This document shows positions 18,854-28,535 of a DNA stretch of 64,000 nt, in pieces. Position 1 is the first letter of the stretch. Each line of letters opens with the position of its first letter. The position numbers and the translations under genes were made by a program. This DNA is from JAFGTX01 sp942492225 (GTDB lineage: Bacteria; Bacillota; Clostridia; Peptostreptococcales; Acidaminobacteraceae): NCBI GenBank assembly GCA_942492225.1, contig CALODS010000011.1, positions 1 to 64,000 on the forward strand. The letters are read 5' to 3'. Under the pieces are notes generated by a model that searched no databases, had not been told where the DNA came from, and saw only the letters and a list, made by a program, of their open reading frames with translations.

Positions 18854-19036
18854 TTATGCTTCAATAATTTGTACTAAGTGTTTTACTTGAAAAATCATAC
18901 CACGCATTTGAGCGTTGTCCTTTTTTTCAACTACTTGTCCAAGTTTTCTTAATCCAAGAGCTTGAACAGTTTTTCTATGCTTCGGCTTCGAGCCGATTGT
19001 GCTTTTTACAAGCTTTACTTTAATTGTATCAGCCAC
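18854..19036 (-). CDS. rpmD: 50S ribosomal protein L30
   Basis: The 60-residue protein has the L30 pattern KVKLVKSTIGSKPKHRKTVQALGL. It ends with VKHLVQIIEA, the usual short bacterial form. It binds 23S rRNA domain II. It sits 12 bp after rpsE, with GGAGGG just upstream of the start. Confidence 0.96.
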   Translation of the reverse strand: MADTIKVKLVKSTIGSKPKHRKTVQALGLRKLGQVVEKKDNAQMRGMIFQVKHLVQIIEA

Positions 19037-19048
19037 GGTCGAACCCTC

Positions 19049-19555
19049 CTATCCTTTTATCTCTTCAACAGTCTTACCACGTAACTTAGCTACGCCTTCA
19101 ACTGTTTTTAAACTTTGTAATCCTTGTAATGTCGCTTCAACCATATTCTTAGGATTGTTACTTCCTAATGATTTCGCTCTTACATCAGTGATTCCTGCTA
19201 ATTCAAGTACTGATCTAACAGGTCCCCCTGCGATAACTCCTGTACCTTCGCCAGCTGGCATAATAAGTACATGCCCTGACCCAAATCTACCTTTGATTTG
19301 GTGAGGAACTGTAGTTCCAACTCTAGGAACAAATATTAATTGCTTTTTAGCAGCCTCAATAGCTTTTTTGATTGCTTCAGGAACTTCCTGTGCTTTACCT
19401 GTACCAACGCCAACGTATCCGTTTTCGTCTCCTACAACAACTAAAGCACTGAATCTAAAGTTTCTACCGCCCTTTACAACTTTCGTAACACGGTTAATAT
19501 TAATAACTTGTTCCTTGAGGTCTAATTTGCTAGCATCAATTTTTTGATGGCTCAT
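19049..19555 (-). CDS. rpsE: 30S ribosomal protein S5
   Basis: The 168-residue protein has the double-stranded-RNA-like N-terminal domain ([27 protein letters not shown]) and the [17 protein letters not shown] segment of the C-terminal domain. S5 helps keep decoding accurate at the A site. The spectinomycin loop around VVKGGRNF appears normal. It lies 13 bp after rplR. Confidence 0.97.
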   Translation of the reverse strand: MSHQKIDASKLDLKEQVININRVTKVVKGGRNFRFSALVVVGDENGYVGVGTGKAQEVPEAIKKAIEAAKKQLIFVPRVGTTVPHQIKGRFGSGHVLIMPAGEGTGVIAGGPVRSVLELAGITDVRAKSLGSNNPKNMVEATLQGLQSLKTVEGVAKLRGKTVEEIKG

Positions 19556-19568
19556 TGAATTACCTCCC

Positions 19569-19937
19569 TTAGAATTTTAATCCTGCTTCTCTAGCAGCAT
19601 CGCCTAGCTCTTTTACTCTACCATGGTAGATGTAACCGGCTCTATCAAATGTTACAGTTTCAACGCCTTTTTCAAGTGCTCTCTTTGCAACCAATTCACC
19701 TACTAATTTAGCAGCTTCTTTGTTACTTCCGTTTGCAATTTTACCTTTTAGGTCTGCATCGATTGTAGATGCCGCAGCAAGCGTTACTCCATTTACATCA
19801 TCAATAATTTGTGCATAAATATTAGCATTACTTCTGAATACGTTTAATCTTGGTCTTTCAGGAGTTCCGTTAACTTTTTTACGCACTCTACGTTGACGCA
19901 TTTGACGTCTTTTGTTCTTAATTTCTTTAGAGATCAT
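19569..19937 (-). CDS. rplR: 50S ribosomal protein L18
   Basis: The 122-residue protein has the L18 features [20 protein letters not shown] and the C-terminal [26 protein letters not shown]. It binds 5S rRNA together with L5 and L25. The basic N-terminus ([13 protein letters not shown]) contacts RNA. It lies 14 bp after rplF. Confidence 0.97.
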   Translation of the reverse strand: MISKEIKNKRRQMRQRRVRKKVNGTPERPRLNVFRSNANIYAQIIDDVNGVTLAAASTIDADLKGKIANGSNKEAAKLVGELVAKRALEKGVETVTFDRAGYIYHGRVKELGDAAREAGLKF

Positions 19938-19951
19938 ATCGTCACTCCTTC

Positions 19952-20491
19952 CTATTTACCAGTTTTTCCTTCTTTACGTCTTACATTCTCATTTTCGTAT
20001 CTAACGCCTTTGCCTTTATACGGCTCTGGCTTTCTCCAGTCTCTGATCTTCGCTGCATAGTTACCAACTTGTTGCTTGTCGATACCTTTAACGATAATAT
20101 CAGTTTGCGAAGGACACTCAACTGTAATACCTTCTGGATCTTCCATTGTTACTGGATGTGAAAATCCTAATTGAAGATCTAAATTCTTTCCGTTCTTAAT
20201 TGCTCTATAACCAACACCAACAATCTTAAGCTTCTTTTCGTAACCCTTTGTTACGCCAACCATCATGTTAGCGATTAACGTTCTGCTTAAACCATGAAGT
20301 GATCTATGAATTTTCTTCTCACTTGGTCTTGTAACAGTCATTTCGCTACCTTCGATATTAACGATCATCTCAGGGCTAATTTGTTCGCTTAATTCACCTA
20401 GTGGACCTTTAACAGTAACTAAATTTTTATCGTCAACTGTAACTTGTACACCTTGAGGTATCTCGATTGGTAATTTACCTATTCTAGACAT
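19952..20491 (-). CDS. rplF: 50S ribosomal protein L6
   Basis: The 179-residue protein has two tandem L6 folds (about 1-80 and 84-160) and the C-terminal signature [18 protein letters not shown]. It is positioned near the factor-binding site of the large subunit. It starts behind AGGAGGTGCTAG and lies 24 bp after rpsH. Confidence 0.97.
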   Translation of the reverse strand: MSRIGKLPIEIPQGVQVTVDDKNLVTVKGPLGELSEQISPEMIVNIEGSEMTVTRPSEKKIHRSLHGLSRTLIANMMVGVTKGYEKKLKIVGVGYRAIKNGKNLDLQLGFSHPVTMEDPEGITVECPSQTDIIVKGIDKQQVGNYAAKIRDWRKPEPYKGKGVRYENENVRRKEGKTGK

Positions 20492-20515
20492 TCTAGCACC
20501 TCCTGTAAATTATCA

Positions 20516-20914
20516 CTACCAGATGTAGCAGACAACTTCTCCACCAACACCTAATTTTCTTGCTTCTTTATCAGTAATTACACCGTTTGAAGTAGAAATT
20601 ACTGCAACCCCTAAACCACCAAGTACTCTAGGAATCTCATTTCTCTTTGCATATACTCTTAATCCAGGCTTAGAAATTCTCTTAAGACCTGTGATAACTC
20701 TTTCTTTACTTTCGCCATACTTCATTTCAACTCTGATGATGCCTTGCTTATCGTCATCAATTACGTCGAAACCTTTGATAAAACCTTCTCCTAATAAAAT
20801 TTCAGCTAATTTTTTCTTAGCATTAGAAGCAGGAATATCAACAGAAGCATGTCTAACCATGTTTGCATTTCTGATACGCGTAAGCATATCTGCAATTGGA
20901 TCTGTCATTGTCAT
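20516..20914 (-). CDS. rpsH: 30S ribosomal protein S8
   Basis: The 132-residue protein starts [18 protein letters not shown] and ends with [27 protein letters not shown], both diagnostic for S8. It binds helix 21 of 16S rRNA and in other bacteria represses translation of the spc operon. A second ATG two codons in is an alternative start. Confidence 0.97.
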   Translation of the reverse strand: MTMTDPIADMLTRIRNANMVRHASVDIPASNAKKKLAEILLGEGFIKGFDVIDDDKQGIIRVEMKYGESKERVITGLKRISKPGLRVYAKRNEIPRVLGGLGVAVISTSNGVITDKEARKLGVGGEVVCYIW

Positions 20915-20937
20915 GAGCGTTTACCTCCTTCTGTTTC

Positions 20938-21123
20938 TTACCAACTTGCTTTTCTTACACCTGGAATTTGACCTTTATATGCTAATTCTCTAAAGCATAT
21001 ACGGCAAATACCAAATTTTCTTAAGTAAGCGTGTGGTCTTCCGCAAATTCTACATCTATTGTATTCTCTCGTTGAGAATTTTTGTGTTCTAGCTTGTTTC
21101 ACTTTTAGTGATTTTTTTGCCAC
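20938..21123 (-). CDS. rpsZ: 30S ribosomal protein S14, zinc type
   Basis: The 61-residue protein is the short S14 form with two CxxC pairs (CRICGRP and CRICFRE) that hold one zinc ion. It ends with the invariant [11 protein letters not shown]. It is part of the head of the small subunit. It lies 13 bp after rplE. Confidence 0.97.
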   Translation of the reverse strand: MAKKSLKVKQARTQKFSTREYNRCRICGRPHAYLRKFGICRICFRELAYKGQIPGVRKASW

Positions 21124-21136
21124 TTGCGATCCCTCC

Positions 21137-21676
21137 TTATTTACTGAAAGGCATTCCCATCAATTTAAGAAGCTCTCTTGCTTCTTCATCAGTTTTAGCA
21201 GTCGTTACGAATGTAATATCCATACCTCTTACTGCGTCTACGTCATCATAATTGATTTCAGGGAAGATTAGCTGCTCTTTAACACCTAGAGTATAATTAC
21301 CTCTACCATCAAATGAGTTAGCGTTAACACCTCTAAAGTCTCTTACCCTCGGTAATGCAATAGTTACAAATCTGTCTAAGAATTCATACATGTTGGCATC
21401 TCTAAGTGTAACCTTAGCACCAACAGCCATACCTTCTCTTAGTTTAAAGTTCGCTACAGACTTTTTAGCCTTAGTAACGATTGGGGCCTGTCCAGTAATT
21501 GCCTTAAGCTCTGCTACTGCAGCTGCGATAACTTTATTGTTATCTTTGGCACTACCTAGACCCATGTTTACTACTATTTTCTCTAACTTAGGAATTTCCA
21601 TTACGTTTGAGTATTGGAATTTTTCCATCATAGCGTTTTTAACTTCGTTTTTATATTTCTCTCTGAATCTAGCCAC
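21137..21676 (-). CDS. rplE: 50S ribosomal protein L5
   Basis: The 179-residue protein carries [27 protein letters not shown] and the C-terminal [18 protein letters not shown], all typical of L5. L5 binds 5S rRNA and forms the bridge to S13 in the small subunit. It is 26 bp after rplX. Confidence 0.97.
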   Translation of the reverse strand: MARFREKYKNEVKNAMMEKFQYSNVMEIPKLEKIVVNMGLGSAKDNNKVIAAAVAELKAITGQAPIVTKAKKSVANFKLREGMAVGAKVTLRDANMYEFLDRFVTIALPRVRDFRGVNANSFDGRGNYTLGVKEQLIFPEINYDDVDAVRGMDITFVTTAKTDEEARELLKLMGMPFSK

Positions 21677-21702
21677 TACGAACGTCCTCCTTTCCTAACA
21701 AT

Positions 21703-22014
21703 TTAATCGAGTACTTCGCCTGACTTAACAGATACTCTTACTTTCTTGCCGTCTTCTAACTTAGTGTATTTAACTCTTGTAGCTGATTTAGCTTTTGCGT
21801 CAAACAACATTACGTTAGATACGTGGATAGGAGCTTCTTGATGGATAATGCCACCTTGTTGTACCTTTTGGCTTGGCTTTTGATGCTTAGTAGCCATATT
21901 AACGCCTTCCACGATAATTCTTTCAGTTGAAGGGATTGCTTGAAGCACTTGACCCTTTTTACCTTTATCTTTTCCTGTGATTACTACTACAGTATCACCT
22001 TTTTTAATATGCAT
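21703..22014 (-). CDS. rplX: 50S ribosomal protein L24
   Basis: The 103-residue protein opens with a KOW motif ([20 protein letters not shown]) and contains [14 protein letters not shown], as expected for L24. It starts assembly of the 5' domain of 23S rRNA near the exit tunnel. It lies 15 bp after rplN, behind AGGAGGTG. Confidence 0.97.
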   Translation of the reverse strand: MHIKKGDTVVVITGKDKGKKGQVLQAIPSTERIIVEGVNMATKHQKPSQKVQQGGIIHQEAPIHVSNVMLFDAKAKSATRVKYTKLEDGKKVRVSVKSGEVLD

Positions 22015-22029
22015 TATGACACCTCCTAC

Positions 22030-22398
22030 CTATAGTACTTCTGGTGCAAGTGATAAGATTTTCATGTACTTCTTTTCTCTTAGCTCTCTTGCTACCGGTC
22101 CGAAAATACGAGTTCCTACCGGAGATAAGTCTTCTTTTATAATTACAGCTGCGTTTTCATCAAACTTAACGTAGCTTCCGTCTACTCTTCGAACGCCCTT
22201 AACTGTTCTTACTACAACAGCTTTTACAACGTCACCCTTTTTAACAACCCCGCCTGGTGTTGCACTTTTAACAGCACATACTATTGTATCCCCAATATTT
22301 GCGTATCTTCTTTTAGAACCACCTAATACACGGATACATAGTAATTCTTTCGCACCAGAGTTGTCAGCAACCTTCAAACGACTTTCTTGTTGAATCAT
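22030..22398 (-). CDS. rplN: 50S ribosomal protein L14
   Basis: The 122-residue beta-barrel protein begins [20 protein letters not shown] and ends with [15 protein letters not shown], typical of L14. It contributes to intersubunit bridges and binds near L19. It lies 29 bp after rpsQ, with GGAGGAA upstream of the ATG. Confidence 0.97.
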   Translation of the reverse strand: MIQQESRLKVADNSGAKELLCIRVLGGSKRRYANIGDTIVCAVKSATPGGVVKKGDVVKAVVVRTVKGVRRVDGSYVKFDENAAVIIKEDLSPVGTRIFGPVARELREKKYMKILSLAPEVL

Positions 22399-22427
22399 TC
22401 CTGATTCCTCCTTCCAACAAGTAATTA

Positions 22428-22682
22428 CTACTTAGCTTTTTCGATAATGTTGACTAGTCTAAATCTCTTATCTTTTGATAATGGTCTAGTTTCCATAATT
22501 CTTACTTTATCGCCAATGCCACATGTGTTTTGCTCATCATGCGCCTTAAACTTCTTCGTTCTTTTAATTCTTTTGCCGTAAAGTGGATGACGGATGAAGT
22601 CTTCTACTTTAACTACAATAGTTTTGTCCATCTTATCGCTTACTACTTGGCCAATTCTAACTTTTCTTCTGCCTCTTTCCAC
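22428..22682 (-). CDS. rpsQ: 30S ribosomal protein S17
   Basis: The 84-residue OB-fold protein contains the S17 signature [28 protein letters not shown], read here in two parts around residues 14-41, and ends [14 protein letters not shown]. It is a primary binder of the 5' domain of 16S rRNA. It lies 17 bp after rpmC. Confidence 0.97.
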   Translation of the reverse strand: MERGRRKVRIGQVVSDKMDKTIVVKVEDFIRHPLYGKRIKRTKKFKAHDEQNTCGIGDKVRIMETRPLSKDKRFRLVNIIEKAK

Positions 22683-22699
22683 GATTCGAACCTCCTTTG

Positions 22700-22894
22700 T
22701 TATGCTCTAATATCACTTTCTCTTAAGATTGTCTTTACTCGAGCAATGTCTTTCTTAACACCCTTGATTTTCATCGGGTTATCTAGCTGACCAGTTGCTA
22801 GTTGGAATCTTAAGTTGAATAATTCGTTTTTTAAATCATTTAGCTTCACTTGTAATTCGTCAGCAGTCATATCTCTTAACTTACTAGCGTTCAT
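22700..22894 (-). CDS. rpmC: 50S ribosomal protein L29
   Basis: The 64-residue coiled-coil protein has the L29 patterns [19 protein letters not shown] and [16 protein letters not shown]. The frame has an ATG four codons further upstream (22906), but the ATG ending at 22894 is better placed behind AAGGTGG and gives the usual N-terminus. It overlaps the end of rplP by 11 bp. L29 lies at the tunnel exit beside L23. Confidence 0.94.
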   Translation of the reverse strand: MNASKLRDMTADELQVKLNDLKNELFNLRFQLATGQLDNPMKIKGVKKDIARVKTILRESDIRA

Positions 22895-23321
22895 CAGCTT
22901 CACCACCTTCTACTTGTGCTCGTACAACAAATTTACACTTAATTGGTAATTTCATTGCTGCAAGACGCATTGCTTCTCTTGCTGTTTCTTCATTTACACC
23001 AGATAATTCGTACATTACTCTACCTGGTTTAACTACTGCTACCCAGTACTCTGGAGAACCTTTACCAGCACCCATTCTAGTTTCAGCTGGCTTTTGTGTA
23101 ACAGATTTATGAGGGAAAATTTTGATCCAAACTTTTCCACCTCTTTTGATGTATCTATTAATAGCAATTCTGGCAGCTTCAATTTGTCTTGATGTAATCC
23201 AAGCAGGTTCTTGAGCTACCAAAGCGTATTCACCATAAGAAATAGTGTTACCTCTTTGAGCTTGCCCTTTCATTCTACCTCTGTGTACCTTACGACGTTT
23301 AACTCTTTTAGGCATTAACAT
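22884..23321 (-). CDS. rplP: 50S ribosomal protein L16
   Basis: The protein reads [19 protein letters not shown] and contains [23 protein letters not shown] and [20 protein letters not shown], the L16 core. An upstream in-frame ATG at 23342 would overlap the ribosome site, so I use the ATG ending at 23321, with AGGAGG about 10 nt before it (145 residues). L16 helps position aminoacyl-tRNA in the A site. Confidence 0.95.
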   Translation of the reverse strand: MLMPKRVKRRKVHRGRMKGQAQRGNTISYGEYALVAQEPAWITSRQIEAARIAINRYIKRGGKVWIKIFPHKSVTQKPAETRMGAGKGSPEYWVAVVKPGRVMYELSGVNEETAREAMRLAAMKLPIKCKFVVRAQVEGGEADER

Positions 23322-23363
23322 TGTGAGATAGCCTCCTTTCATTCATACAGATCAACTTAAGAG

Positions 23364-24122
23364 TTATCCTCTTTGTTGATCTCTATTATCGTTTCTTCTA
23401 TTATTGTTGTTTGGTCTTCTCTTTTGATTAGTATTTTTATCTCTAGGCTTTCTAGCTTCTTTTCTTTTTAATCTAGTCTCTTCGTTTACTGTAGGAAGAA
23501 CTTCGCCTTTGTTAATCCAAACCTTAACACCAATTTTACCGTACGTTGTATCTGCTTCCGCAAATCCGTAGTCGATATCCGCTCTAAGTGTTGATAATGG
23601 AACATTTCCTTCTGAGTATCCTTCAGTTCTCGCCATTTCAGCGCCACCAAGTCTACCAGAAGTTTGAACTTTGATACCTTCAGCACCAAATCTCATTGTT
23701 CTTTGCATTGCTTGTTTCATAGCTCTTCTGAAAGAAACACGTCTTTCTAATGAAAATGCTACGTTTTCTGCAACTAATTGTGCATCATTTTCTACATTTT
23801 GAACTTCAGAAATATCTACTTGAACGTTTTTACCAGTCATTTTTTGTAATAAGTCTTTTAAGATTTTGATATTCTCGCCACCACGACCAACTAACATACC
23901 TGGCTTTGCAGTAAAGATATTTACATGTACTCTACTATTTGCCGCTCTATCAATATAAATTCTAGAAATACCTGCTGTGTAGTAAGCTTTCTTAATGTGT
24001 TTTCTAATATTGAAGTCTTCAATTAAAAGATCTGCATAATCTTTCTTGTTTGCATACCATTTCGAATCCCAGTCTTTAATAACGCCGACTCTTAATCCGT
24101 GTGGGCTTACTTTTTGACCCAT
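23364..24122 (-). CDS. rpsC: 30S ribosomal protein S3
   Basis: The 252-residue protein has the KH domain with [18 protein letters not shown] (about 77-95) and the S3 C-terminal domain ending near [19 protein letters not shown] further tail of about 25 residues is rich in Asn, Arg, Lys and Gln ([18 protein letters not shown]); it is probably disordered and longer than in many relatives. S3 lines the mRNA entry tunnel. It is 14 bp after rplV. Confidence 0.97.
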   Translation of the reverse strand: MGQKVSPHGLRVGVIKDWDSKWYANKKDYADLLIEDFNIRKHIKKAYYTAGISRIYIDRAANSRVHVNIFTAKPGMLVGRGGENIKILKDLLQKMTGKNVQVDISEVQNVENDAQLVAENVAFSLERRVSFRRAMKQAMQRTMRFGAEGIKVQTSGRLGGAEMARTEGYSEGNVPLSTLRADIDYGFAEADTTYGKIGVKVWINKGEVLPTVNEETRLKRKEARKPRDKNTNQKRRPNNNNRRNDNRDQQRG

Positions 24123-24136
24123 GCAATCTTCCTCCT

Positions 24137-24472
24137 TTATTCTTTATCCGCTACAACAACGCCAATATGGCTTGTTCTATGCTTGATAGGATTTGCTCTA
24201 CCCATTGAACCAGCTTTCCATCTTTTTAAAACTGGACCTTGGTTAGCGTATATTTCAGATACAATTAAGTTTTCTGCATCTAGATTGTGATTGTTTTCTG
24301 CATTTGCAACTGCTGAGTTAAGTACTTTTAAGAATATTTCAGCGCCTTTTCTTGGTGTAAATTTCAAGATCGCAGTAGCATCCTTAACGCTTTTTCCTCT
24401 TACCATATCAGCAATAGGCTTCATCTTTCTAGGAGAAACTCTAATATACTTAGCAATAGCTCTAACTTTCAT
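24137..24472 (-). CDS. rplV: 50S ribosomal protein L22
   Basis: The 111-residue protein has [20 protein letters not shown] at the N-terminus. It also has the beta-hairpin sequence [23 protein letters not shown], which lines the exit tunnel near the macrolide site and appears intact. It lies 29 bp after rpsS. Confidence 0.97.
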   Translation of the reverse strand: MKVRAIAKYIRVSPRKMKPIADMVRGKSVKDATAILKFTPRKGAEIFLKVLNSAVANAENNHNLDAENLIVSEIYANQGPVLKRWKAGSMGRANPIKHRTSHIGVVVADKE

Positions 24473-24501
24473 TCTATTACCTCCTTCCGCTTGCTGTTCG
24501 A

Positions 24502-24777
24502 TTATTTCTTACCTTTTTTGTCAGCAGCATGGCCTCTGAACGTTCTTGTTGGTGAAAATTCACCTAACTTATGTCCAATCATTTCTTCAGTACAGTATAC
24601 TGGAATATGTTTTCTGCCGTCGTGCACTGCGATTGTATGCCCTACAAATTGAGGGAATATTGTCGACGCTCTTGACCACGTCTTAACAACTTTTTTCTCG
24701 TCGTTTGCGTTCATCTCTTCGATTTTCTTTAATAGGCCTTTGTGTACAAAAGGTCCCTTCTTAAGAGATCTTCCCAT
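24502..24777 (-). CDS. rpsS: 30S ribosomal protein S19
   Basis: The 91-residue protein starts [20 protein letters not shown] and contains [18 protein letters not shown], as S19 should. The frame extends six codons upstream, but the sequence there is the GGAGGG ribosome site. S19 forms the head of the small subunit with S13. Confidence 0.96.
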   Translation of the reverse strand: MGRSLKKGPFVHKGLLKKIEEMNANDEKKVVKTWSRASTIFPQFVGHTIAVHDGRKHIPVYCTEEMIGHKLGEFSPTRTFRGHAADKKGKK

Positions 24778-24815
24778 TGTAAATCCTCCCTTCAACTACA
24801 TTGAAATAGTTCTAA

Positions 24816-25646
24816 CTATTTCTTTCTTCTACTTACAATGTATTTATCAGAATGCTTATTTTTCTTTCTAGTTTTGTAACCAAGAGCAGGTTTACCCCAA
24901 GGTGTCATTGGAGATGGTCTACCTACTGGAGATCTACCTTCACCACCACCGTGAGGGTGATCGTTAGGATTCATTACAGAACCTCTAACTGTAGGTCTGA
25001 TACCCATGTGTCTCTTCTTACCAGCTTTACCGACATTAATATTTTCATGATCGATATTACCAACTTGTCCGATTGTCGCTCTACATTCTTTTCTTACATA
25101 TCTCATTTCGCCAGATGGTAGTCTAACTAACGCATAGTTACCTTCTTTTGCCATAAGTTGAGCTGAGTTACCAGCAGATCTTACTAACTGTCCACCTTTA
25201 CCTACTTTTAATTCAATGTTATGAATTACTGTACCAGTTGGCATCGCTTCAAGTGGCATAGCGTTACCGATTTTAATATCGTTACCAGCACCTGAATAAA
25301 TTGTATCGCCAACCTTAATTTTGTGAGGTGCTAAGATGTAGCTCTTTGCGCCATCAGCATAATGTAAAAGTGCAATGTTCGCCGATCTGTTTGGATCGTA
25401 TTCAATTGCAGCTACCTTTGCAGGTACATTATCTTTCGTTCTTTTGAAATCAATGATTCTATATTTAATCTTGTATCCGCCACCTCTGTGACGAACTGTG
25501 ATTTTACCTTGGTTATTTCTACCAGAGTTTTTCTTAAGAGATACTACTAAGTTCTTTTCAGGAGACTTTTTTGTAATATCTTCGAAAGTAGATACTGTCA
25601 TGTGTCTAACTGCTGGTGAAGTAGGTTTAAATCCTCTAATGCCCAT
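24816..25646 (-). CDS. rplB: 50S ribosomal protein L2
   Basis: The 276-residue protein has the L2 layout: a basic N-terminus, the OB and SH3-like domains, and the conserved region [19 protein letters not shown] (about 223-241) with the histidine close to the peptidyl-transferase centre. It ends [18 protein letters not shown]. It is 29 bp after rplW. Confidence 0.98.
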   Translation of the reverse strand: MGIRGFKPTSPAVRHMTVSTFEDITKKSPEKNLVVSLKKNSGRNNQGKITVRHRGGGYKIKYRIIDFKRTKDNVPAKVAAIEYDPNRSANIALLHYADGAKSYILAPHKIKVGDTIYSGAGNDIKIGNAMPLEAMPTGTVIHNIELKVGKGGQLVRSAGNSAQLMAKEGNYALVRLPSGEMRYVRKECRATIGQVGNIDHENINVGKAGKKRHMGIRPTVRGSVMNPNDHPHGGGEGRSPVGRPSPMTPWGKPALGYKTRKKNKHSDKYIVSRRKK

Positions 25647-25675
25647 TGTTTTTTACCTCCTTCGTAAACTTTGAA

Positions 25676-25969
25676 TTAATTCATACCTTCAAAGAATTCA
25701 ATATCTTTACTATCTGCAGTAAGCTTTATAACTGCTTTCTTCCAGCTAGCTGTTCTACCTAAGTGCTTGCCTTGTCTCTTTGGCTTGCCTTTTACGTTTA
25801 ACGTGTTGATTTTTTCAATTTTAACACCGAAAATACCTTCAATAGCTGACTTAATTTCAGTCTTGTTAGCTGTTTTAAGAACTTCAAATGTATATTTTTT
25901 TTCTTCCATACCCATCATTGTTGTTTCTGTAATAACAGGTCTTAAAATTACGTCGTAAGGAGTCTTCAT
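25676..25969 (-). CDS. rplW: 50S ribosomal protein L23
   Basis: The 97-residue protein has [22 protein letters not shown] and [26 protein letters not shown], the L23 core. L23 at the tunnel exit docks trigger factor and the signal recognition particle. Its ATG overlaps the last base of the rplD stop (position 25969). Confidence 0.97.
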   Translation of the reverse strand: MKTPYDVILRPVITETTMMGMEEKKYTFEVLKTANKTEIKSAIEGIFGVKIEKINTLNVKGKPKRQGKHLGRTASWKKAVIKLTADSKDIEFFEGMN

Positions 25970-26592
25970 TATGCGTACACCTCCTCAATTTTTTCTACTG
26001 CTTCTTTTGTAATAACAAATGATCCGTGATTTAAGATGTCATACACGTTCATTTCTCCTACGAAAGTGGCTTGTACGCCCGGAATGTTATTAACTGATTT
26101 AACAACATTATCGTTTTTACTGCCTAATACTACTAAAGTTTTCTTTTCTGTCTTAAGGTTTCTTAAGATGTTAATCATGTCTTTAGTTTTTGGAGTTTCT
26201 AACATTAACTCATCAAGTACAACAACTGAATTTGCTTCAACTTTTGAACTTAATGCAGAGAACATTCCTACTCTTCTCATTTTCTTTGGTAAAGAATATC
26301 TATATGATCTTGGCTTAGGTGCAAACGCTACACCACCACCTACATAGTGAGGCGCACTGATTGTACCTTGACGTGCATTACCAGTACCTTTTTGCTTAAA
26401 TGGCTTTCTTCCGCCACCTCTTACTTCCGCTCTTGTCTTAGCAGATTGAGTACCTTGTCTCTGATTTGCTAAGTAATTCTTTACAACTTCGTGAAGTACA
26501 CTCATGTTTACTTCCGCGCCGAATATATTTTGATTAAGTTCGATTTCTCCAACTCTTTCTCCAGATACGTTTAAAATATCCACCTTTGGCAT
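25969..26592 (-). CDS. rplD: 50S ribosomal protein L4
   Basis: The 207-residue protein has the tunnel loop with [32 protein letters not shown] (residues about 45-77), of which the [11 protein letters not shown] part is diagnostic. It ends with [20 protein letters not shown]. In some bacteria L4 represses the S10 operon; the long leader upstream of rpsJ here would allow control of that kind. Confidence 0.97.
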   Translation of the reverse strand: MPKVDILNVSGERVGEIELNQNIFGAEVNMSVLHEVVKNYLANQRQGTQSAKTRAEVRGGGRKPFKQKGTGNARQGTISAPHYVGGGVAFAPKPRSYRYSLPKKMRRVGMFSALSSKVEANSVVVLDELMLETPKTKDMINILRNLKTEKKTLVVLGSKNDNVVKSVNNIPGVQATFVGEMNVYDILNHGSFVITKEAVEKIEEVYA

Positions 26593-26620
26593 TTAACTTC
26601 CTCCTTCCTTTAGCTAGATG

Positions 26621-27253
26621 TTATTCGCTAGCTTTGATAGCCTTTCTTACCGTAATGATGCCACCTTTTGGTCCAGGAACTGCGCCTTTAACTAAAATGA
26701 TATTTTGATCAGCATCTACTTTTACAACCTCTAGGTTCTGAACTGTTGAAGTTTCATTACCCATATGTCCTGCCATGTGCATTCCCTTGACAACTCGGCC
26801 AGGGTAAGAAGAAGCACCTAACGAACCTCCAGCTCTATGGAACTTAGAACCGTGTGTCTTAGGTCCAGTTGATTGATTCCATCTTTTCACCGTACCAGCT
26901 GTACCTTTACCTTTTGAAGTACCTGTAACATCTACCATGATACCTTCAGCGATAACGTCAGCCTTAATTTCTTGTCCTACTGTGAATTCGCTTGTATTTT
27001 CTACTCTGAATTCTCTTACGTATTTTTTAAGCTCTACGCCAGCTTTTGCGAAATGACCTTTCGTTGGCTTGTTTACTCTGTTTTCCTTAACATCTTGGAA
27101 AGCAACTTGAATTGCATTATATCCATCAGTTTCAACAGTTTTAATTTGAGTTACGAACATAGGGCCCGCTTCAACAACTGTTACCGGAACTACAGAACCT
27201 GCCTCAGTAAAGATTTGAGTCATTCCAATTTTTCTTCCAATGATTCCTATCAT
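26621..27253 (-). CDS. rplC: 50S ribosomal protein L3
   Basis: The 210-residue protein begins [15 protein letters not shown] and has the central extension [21 protein letters not shown] that reaches the peptidyl-transferase centre. It is an early-assembly protein. It is 28 bp before rplD and 85 bp after rpsJ; that interval shows no further gene. Confidence 0.97.
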   Translation of the reverse strand: MIGIIGRKIGMTQIFTEAGSVVPVTVVEAGPMFVTQIKTVETDGYNAIQVAFQDVKENRVNKPTKGHFAKAGVELKKYVREFRVENTSEFTVGQEIKADVIAEGIMVDVTGTSKGKGTAGTVKRWNQSTGPKTHGSKFHRAGGSLGASSYPGRVVKGMHMAGHMGNETSTVQNLEVVKVDADQNIILVKGAVPGPKGGIITVRKAIKASE

Positions 27254-27338
27254 TGTACACCTCCTAAAAACTTTACAGCGGATTGCTGTTTAGCAATCAT
27301 ACTAAAATCATCAGGTATTTATCTGATTTTCTTAGTAC

Positions 27339-27656
27339 TTACAATTTAATTTCAATATCTACACCAGCTGGTAAGTCAAGTCTCATTAATGAGTCAACTG
27401 TTTTTGGCGTTGGATTTAAAATGTCGATTAATCTCTTGTGTGTTCTAAGTTCAAATTGCTCTCTAGAGTCTTTGTACTTATGAACAGCTCTTAAGATTGT
27501 TACGATTTCTTTCTTAGTAGGTAGTGGTACTGGACCAGCTACATCTGCACCTGTGTTCTTAGCAGTTTCAACAATTTTTTGTGCTGAATTGTCAAGAATT
27601 TTGTGATCGTAAGATTTTAATCTAATTCTAATTTTTTGACCTGGATTTGTAGTCAT
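27339..27656 (-). CDS. rpsJ: 30S ribosomal protein S10
   Basis: The protein has [24 protein letters not shown] and [23 protein letters not shown], the S10 core. Two ATGs are possible. The one ending at 27656 (105 residues) is 8 nt from GGAGGG, while the one at 27662 is only 2 nt away. S10 also joins NusB in antitermination. It is first in the S10 operon, behind an 800-bp intergenic stretch with a structured leader and stacked promoters. Confidence 0.96.
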   Translation of the reverse strand: MTTNPGQKIRIRLKSYDHKILDNSAQKIVETAKNTGADVAGPVPLPTKKEIVTILRAVHKYKDSREQFELRTHKRLIDILNPTPKTVDSLMRLDLPAGVDIEIKL

Positions 27657-27662
27657 TTTCAT

Positions 27663-27852
27663 TTCCCTCCTTCTATCGTATGAAAGTTTAACATACGACT
27701 CAATCGTTGTACACTCACCCTAGCGTGTCATAGGTGAAATTTTAAAATAGCGCACAGCAATCAGTCGCCCATTTCTTGAACGGACACTTCTCAGCAAAAG
27801 TTCTCCTGTAACTTCACAAGTAACCTCCTGCGTCATCGCACTCAACACACGC
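27663..27852 (-). promoter_or_regulatory. structured leader of the S10 operon
   Basis: From the nearest promoter to rpsJ there are about 190 nt without a credible reading frame. The 5' part pairs with itself (GCGTG...GATGACGC), and two GGAG-bearing repeats follow (GACGCAGGAGGTTAC and AAGTTACAGGAGAAC). Such leaders often bind a ribosomal protein, but no defined class is recognised here with certainty. Confidence 0.45.
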
Positions 27853-27858
27853 TTAATT

Positions 27859-27887
27859 AGTATAACCCATTATTCTGGATTACGCAA
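27859..27887 (-). promoter_or_regulatory. promoter P1 of the S10 operon
   Basis: On the minus strand TTGCGT (27882-27887) and TATACT (27859-27864) have a 17-bp spacer. Predicted transcription starts near 27852. Confidence 0.6.
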
Positions 27888-28009
27888 TACTTTATTAAAA
27901 CTTTTTTTTGAAATATCGAAAAAAGTTTTATTCGCTTTTATTTTCATGTTTTTAACATTTTTAAGTAAATAGTTGTCCTAAACACTCTGTTGTTTTAATC
28001 AACTTAATC

Positions 28010-28039
28010 ATTATATCATAGCTTATTGCTATATTACAA
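28010..28039 (-). promoter_or_regulatory. promoter P2 of the S10 operon
   Basis: TTGTAA (28034-28039) and a perfect TATAAT (28010-28015) are separated by 18 bp on the minus strand, about 150 bp upstream of P1. Confidence 0.6.
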
Positions 28040-28247
28040 GACTTTTTTCGTGCCATGAGTTATTGTAGAAGTCGCCGTACAAGCCGTTTTATTTTCTGCT
28101 TTACTAAATAAGTACGTATTTTATTTTTGTATTCTCTTGTGCAGCGTTTTTCTATTGGATATTTAACTATTTTTTTTGCAAATTTCAATACAATAGATAC
28201 ATTCTATTCTGAATCCACGTAATATCAACGTTTGTAGCATCTCTCAA

Positions 28248-28276
28248 ATTATAACGTTATATATTTTATGAATCAA
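28248..28276 (-). promoter_or_regulatory. promoter P3 of the S10 operon
   Basis: TTGATT (28271-28276) and TATAAT (28248-28253) are separated by 17 bp on the minus strand. Apart from P1-P3, the AT-rich stretch 27853-28430 shows no gene on either strand. Confidence 0.55.
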
Positions 28277-28434
28277 TTTTTTAGAAAAACTGATTATTTA
28301 TCATATTTTGATACATAGATCAATTTCACGCATTATTATACTTGGTTGTGTCACCTATTCCTAAAAGGAACGATCATCATAAAGTACTCTTCGACGCATT
28401 TTATTTTATGCTGTTTTTCTTTTTAGGTAAAAAG

Positions 28435-28465
28435 AAAAGCTGAAGTGTGAACACTTCAGCTTTTT
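28435..28465 (-). terminator. terminator after tuf (copy 1)
   Basis: AAAAGCTGAAGTG and CACTTCAGCTTTT form a 13-bp perfect stem with a TGAA loop, followed by TCTTTTT on the minus strand. It separates the str operon from the S10 operon. Confidence 0.9.
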
Positions 28466-28535
28466 ATGGACTAATACATAATATCGTAATATTATTTGGT
28501 TTTTATTTAATTAACTATAGGATAATCTAAAAAGA

